Of a stretch of DNA of 64,000 bases, positions 61,688 through 64,000 are shown in pieces. The notes beneath the pieces were generated by a model. It was not told where the DNA came from. It was given only the letters and a program-made list of their open reading frames with translations, and searched no databases. Both the position numbers and the translations under genes were made by a program. How positions within the stretch are numbered: the stretch's first letter is position 1; each line of letters starts with the position of its first letter. This DNA is from an uncultured Microbacteriaceae bacterium (GTDB lineage: Bacteria > Actinomycetota > Actinomycetes > Actinomycetales > Microbacteriaceae): NCBI GenBank assembly GCA_903859205.1, contig CAIOLM010000034.1, positions 62,001 through 126,000 on the forward strand. The letters run 5' to 3'.

Positions 61688-63286
61688 ATGCGTTCATTCT
61701 TTTCTCGGTTCCTTCACGTTGATTGGTTGGGCCTGCCCCGCCAGATTCCTCGACTGTGGCGTCGCTCGCTCCAGTTCCGTTCTGTTGTGCTCTCCGTCGG
61801 ATTCGCGGGCATCGCAATCGTCGCGATTGGCTCGTACATGTCGGTGGCTGTGAGTAATGATCTCTTCCATTCGCGACTCGAACAGGTCTTGACCCAATCA
61901 CAGCGCGCCACCGACTCGGCACAACGAATTTTCGACTCGGGTGTTGCCAGCGATCGAGCCGGACTGCAGTCTCTGGTCAACTCATCCTTGGTGACCATTC
62001 GAGATACTTCGTCTTCGTCGCTTCTGGCGTTTTACCGCGTTGATCCGACGGTGAATTCTGCCCTCGCCCCCCAAAATTTTGCTAGCCCCGACCTCTCGGG
62101 CTCGATCGTCTCGAATAAGTTGCGCAAGGCCGTGCAAAGCGGCGTCGGGTCACAGTTTTGGCAGTCGATCACGCTGGTCGGGAATGGCACAACGACCCCC
62201 GGCGTGGTCGTGGGCTCACTCGTGGCCGTGCCTTCAGTTGGCGACTACGAGCTCTACATCGCCTACTCGTTTGCCGAATCAGAAAAGACGCTCGCCTTTG
62301 TGACCCAGGTCCTGTGGATTGCCGGTCTCGGTCTGCTGATTCTGATTGGGGCAATTTCGTGGTTCGTCACGCGACTCGTAGTTCGCCCCATCAAAGTTGC
62401 CGCCGAAACGAGTCAGAAGCTAGCCGCCGGAGACCTGAGTGCGCGGGTTCCCGAGCTTGGCGAAGATGTGCTGTCAACGCTTGCTCGCAACTTCAACGAC
62501 ATGGCTCGCAGCATGCAACGCCAGGTGACCAGCCTCGAAGAGCTCTCGTCGATGCAGCAGCGCTTTGTTGCCGATGTCTCGCATGAGCTTCGGACTCCGC
62601 TCACCGTTGTTCGCCTCGCGGGTGACCACCTGTTCAAGAAGCGCGACCAGTTCGACGACAGTTCACGCGAGTCTGTCGAAGCACTGCACGGCAGTCTCGA
62701 CCGCTTCTCGGGACTGCTCTCTGACTTGCTCGAGATCTCTCGTTACGACGCACAAACCATCACCCTCGATCTCGAACCAACAAACGTTGTGCGCTTGGCT
62801 TCCGAGGTCGCCCAGAGCCTCGAGCCCATCGCGGCTGAGTACGGCTCCACCATCGAGGTCGTCTCACCCGGTGGACACGGCGAGGCACTCGTCGATGCCG
62901 GTCGCATCCGCCGCATCATTGTGAACCTTCTCGGCAATGCGATTGAGCACGGTGAAGGGCGACGAATTCTGGTCGAAATTGACTCAAACGCGAACGCCGT
63001 ATCTCTGGTCGTTGATGACCTCGGTGTCGGGCTCACCGACGAGCAAGTGGCGCGGGTGTTTGATCGCTTCTATCGAGCCGATGCATCGCGAAAGCGCACC
63101 CTAGGCGGCACCGGCTTGGGCCTCTCTATTGCCTTGGAGGACGCCCGCATCCACAACGGTGTTCTCGAAGCATGGGGCAAGCCCGGCGAGGGCGCTCGTT
63201 TCCGACTCACTCTTCCGCGAAAGGCTTCGGCACGATGGACCTCGGCGGCCCTGCCCCTTGCCCGTCCGGAGGTGGCTGATGCATAA
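61688..63286 (+). CDS. mtrB: sensor histidine kinase MtrB
   Basis: A 532-residue membrane sensor kinase. Two helices (about 33-55 and 205-228) flank an external sensor; a HAMP domain (about 225-280) leads to HisKA with His299 in DVSHELRTPLTVVRLAG, then N, G1, F and G2 boxes (IIVNLLGNAIEHGEG, DDLGVGL, FDRFYRAD, GGTGLGLSIA). It phosphorylates MtrA. The last 8 bases overlap lpqB. Confidence 0.95.
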   Translation: MRSFFSRFLHVDWLGLPRQIPRLWRRSLQFRSVVLSVGFAGIAIVAIGSYMSVAVSNDLFHSRLEQVLTQSQRATDSAQRIFDSGVASDRAGLQSLVNSSLVTIRDTSSSSLLAFYRVDPTVNSALAPQNFASPDLSGSIVSNKLRKAVQSGVGSQFWQSITLVGNGTTTPGVVVGSLVAVPSVGDYELYIAYSFAESEKTLAFVTQVLWIAGLGLLILIGAISWFVTRLVVRPIKVAAETSQKLAAGDLSARVPELGEDVLSTLARNFNDMARSMQRQVTSLEELSSMQQRFVADVSHELRTPLTVVRLAGDHLFKKRDQFDDSSRESVEALHGSLDRFSGLLSDLLEISRYDAQTITLDLEPTNVVRLASEVAQSLEPIAAEYGSTIEVVSPGGHGEALVDAGRIRRIIVNLLGNAIEHGEGRRILVEIDSNANAVSLVVDDLGVGLTDEQVARVFDRFYRADASRKRTLGGTGLGLSIALEDARIHNGVLEAWGKPGEGARFRLTLPRKASARWTSAALPLARPEVADA

Positions 63287-64000
63287 GCGTATTGCCGCCG
63301 CGATCACCGTTCTCCTCACGCTGGCTGCATTGACCGCCTGCACGGGTATCCCCTACAGCGGTGGTGTTAACAAGGGCGCCGTGGCCACCGGCGTCCCTGA
63401 CACCGACATCCAGTTCTTGCCCGCTGGTCCTCGTCAGGAAGCCACGCCCGAAGAAATCCTGCGCGGGTTCGTCGATGCTGCCACTAGCCCTGCGGGCAAC
63501 TGGGCCATCGCCCGAGAGTTCTTGACCGCTGAATTCTCGCTTCAGTGGGAACCGAGCGGCGCTGTTTACATTGATGAGGGAGCCCGACTGGTTAGTGCTG
63601 CCGGCACCAACGCGCTCCGATTGAACACCTCAGTGACGGCAACCGTTGACGCGCGCGGCGTCTACGCGAACACCGGGCGGCTTCAAGCCCCCGACCTCAA
63701 GTTCACTTTCGTCAAGGTGGCCGGAGCCTGGCGAATCGCGAGCGGTCCGGCCGGCGTGGTGCTCGATCGAGCGACGTTCCCCAAGGTCTACTCGCAAAGC
63801 ACCCTGTTTTTCTACAATGCCGGGCTGACCAGCCTGATTCCTGATCTTCGGTGGTTCCCTGCCCGGTCGTCGATTTCCACCCGCATCGTCAAGGCGCTGC
63901 TGGGCGGACCCTCCGATTGGCTGTCCACATCGGGTGCTGCAGTCAGTGCCATCCCCGTTGGCGCCGCGCTCGAGGCAGATTCGGTGCCTGTCGACGGCGG
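63279..64000 (+). CDS. lpqB: lipoprotein LpqB (3'-truncated)
   Basis: The first 240 codons of LpqB, cut by the window end. The N-terminus MHKRIAAAITVLLTLAALTA is a lipoprotein signal peptide whose lipidated Cys21 lies in the lipobox LTAC, followed by TGIPYSGGVNKG. An N-terminal domain includes EEILRGFVDAATSPAGNWAI, and the GerMN domain begins near 185 with STRIVKALLGGPSDWL. LpqB interacts with MtrB to modulate MtrAB signalling in mycobacteria. GGAGG precedes the ATG; 8-nt overlap with mtrB. Confidence 0.93.
   Translation, partial: MHKRIAAAITVLLTLAALTACTGIPYSGGVNKGAVATGVPDTDIQFLPAGPRQEATPEEILRGFVDAATSPAGNWAIAREFLTAEFSLQWEPSGAVYIDEGARLVSAAGTNALRLNTSVTATVDARGVYANTGRLQAPDLKFTFVKVAGAWRIASGPAGVVLDRATFPKVYSQSTLFFYNAGLTSLIPDLRWFPARSSISTRIVKALLGGPSDWLSTSGAAVSAIPVGAALEADSVPVDG

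Overview
This window is a chromosomal segment of a moderately GC-rich actinobacterium, most likely of the family Microbacteriaceae or a close relative. The genus is inferred from gene content only. Markers seen are a WhiB2-type regulator, an mtrA-mtrB-lpqB block, an acyl-CoA carboxylase with an epsilon subunit, a DUF3499 gene, a DUF5719 gene and a giant membrane-bound glycosyltransferase next to whiB2. From about 21 kb to the right end, the order sdhBADC, add, phosphomutase, purine nucleoside phosphorylase, lpdA, accA3, maf, accE, accD, birA, PH-domain gene, GtrA gene, purK, purE, LCP gene, whiB2, manB, ahcY, mtrAB, lpqB follows the Mycobacterium tuberculosis Rv3319-to-Rv3244c region. No phage, transposase, CRISPR array, rRNA or tRNA was recognised.

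Layout. 1-2.6 kb: the end of a beta-hydroxyacid dehydrogenase gene, a succinate-semialdehyde-type dehydrogenase and an acyl-CoA thioesterase. 2.6-8.6 kb (minus): a riboflavin operon, ribD-ribE-ribBA-ribH, behind an FMN riboswitch, continuing into a small membrane protein and an ABC exporter. 8.7-16.9 kb: an AlkD-like repair protein, a MacB/FtsX-type ABC pair, trpS, xth, a YihY protein, and a divergent glycosyltransferase/ATP-grasp pair. 16.9-20 kb: PTS genes for HPr, EIIB, EIIA and EI, with no EIIC. 20-31.7 kb: GNAT and DUF1801 genes, succinate dehydrogenase, manC, nucleoside and phosphosugar genes, and lpdA. 31.7-42.7 kb: accA3 and maf, then an RNA methyltransferase, then a catabolic island, then accE-accD. 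42.7-52 kb: birA, cell-surface glycosylation genes, purK/purE, LCP, an O-antigen-ligase-like protein, acyl-CoA dehydrogenase and manA. 52-64 kb: whiB2, glycosyltransferase, DUF5719, DUF3499, manB, ahcY, mtrAB and the start of lpqB.

The genes form several functional groups. manA, manB and manC would make GDP-mannose, used by the polyprenyl-phosphate mannose synthase and the other cell-surface glycosyltransferases. AccA3, AccD and AccE form an acyl-CoA carboxylase charged by BirA. The catabolic island (FAH-fold hydrolase, A/B-barrel protein, GntR regulator, flavin monooxygenase, CoA-transferase A and B) is tied together by a palindrome, AATTTCGAAATT, found upstream of each of its three transcription units.

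The observations most worth following are: (1) that GntR/AATTTCGAAATT regulon and its incomplete pathway, inserted in a normally contiguous carboxylase locus; (2) the PTS phosphorelay without a membrane permease; (3) a TAnnnT hexamer 6-8 bases before about twenty start codons, suggesting widespread leaderless transcription; (4) an ABC exporter sitting in an FMN-riboswitch operon; (5) two divergent genes whose start codons are 17 bp apart. All functional calls rest on reading motifs; no database search was run.
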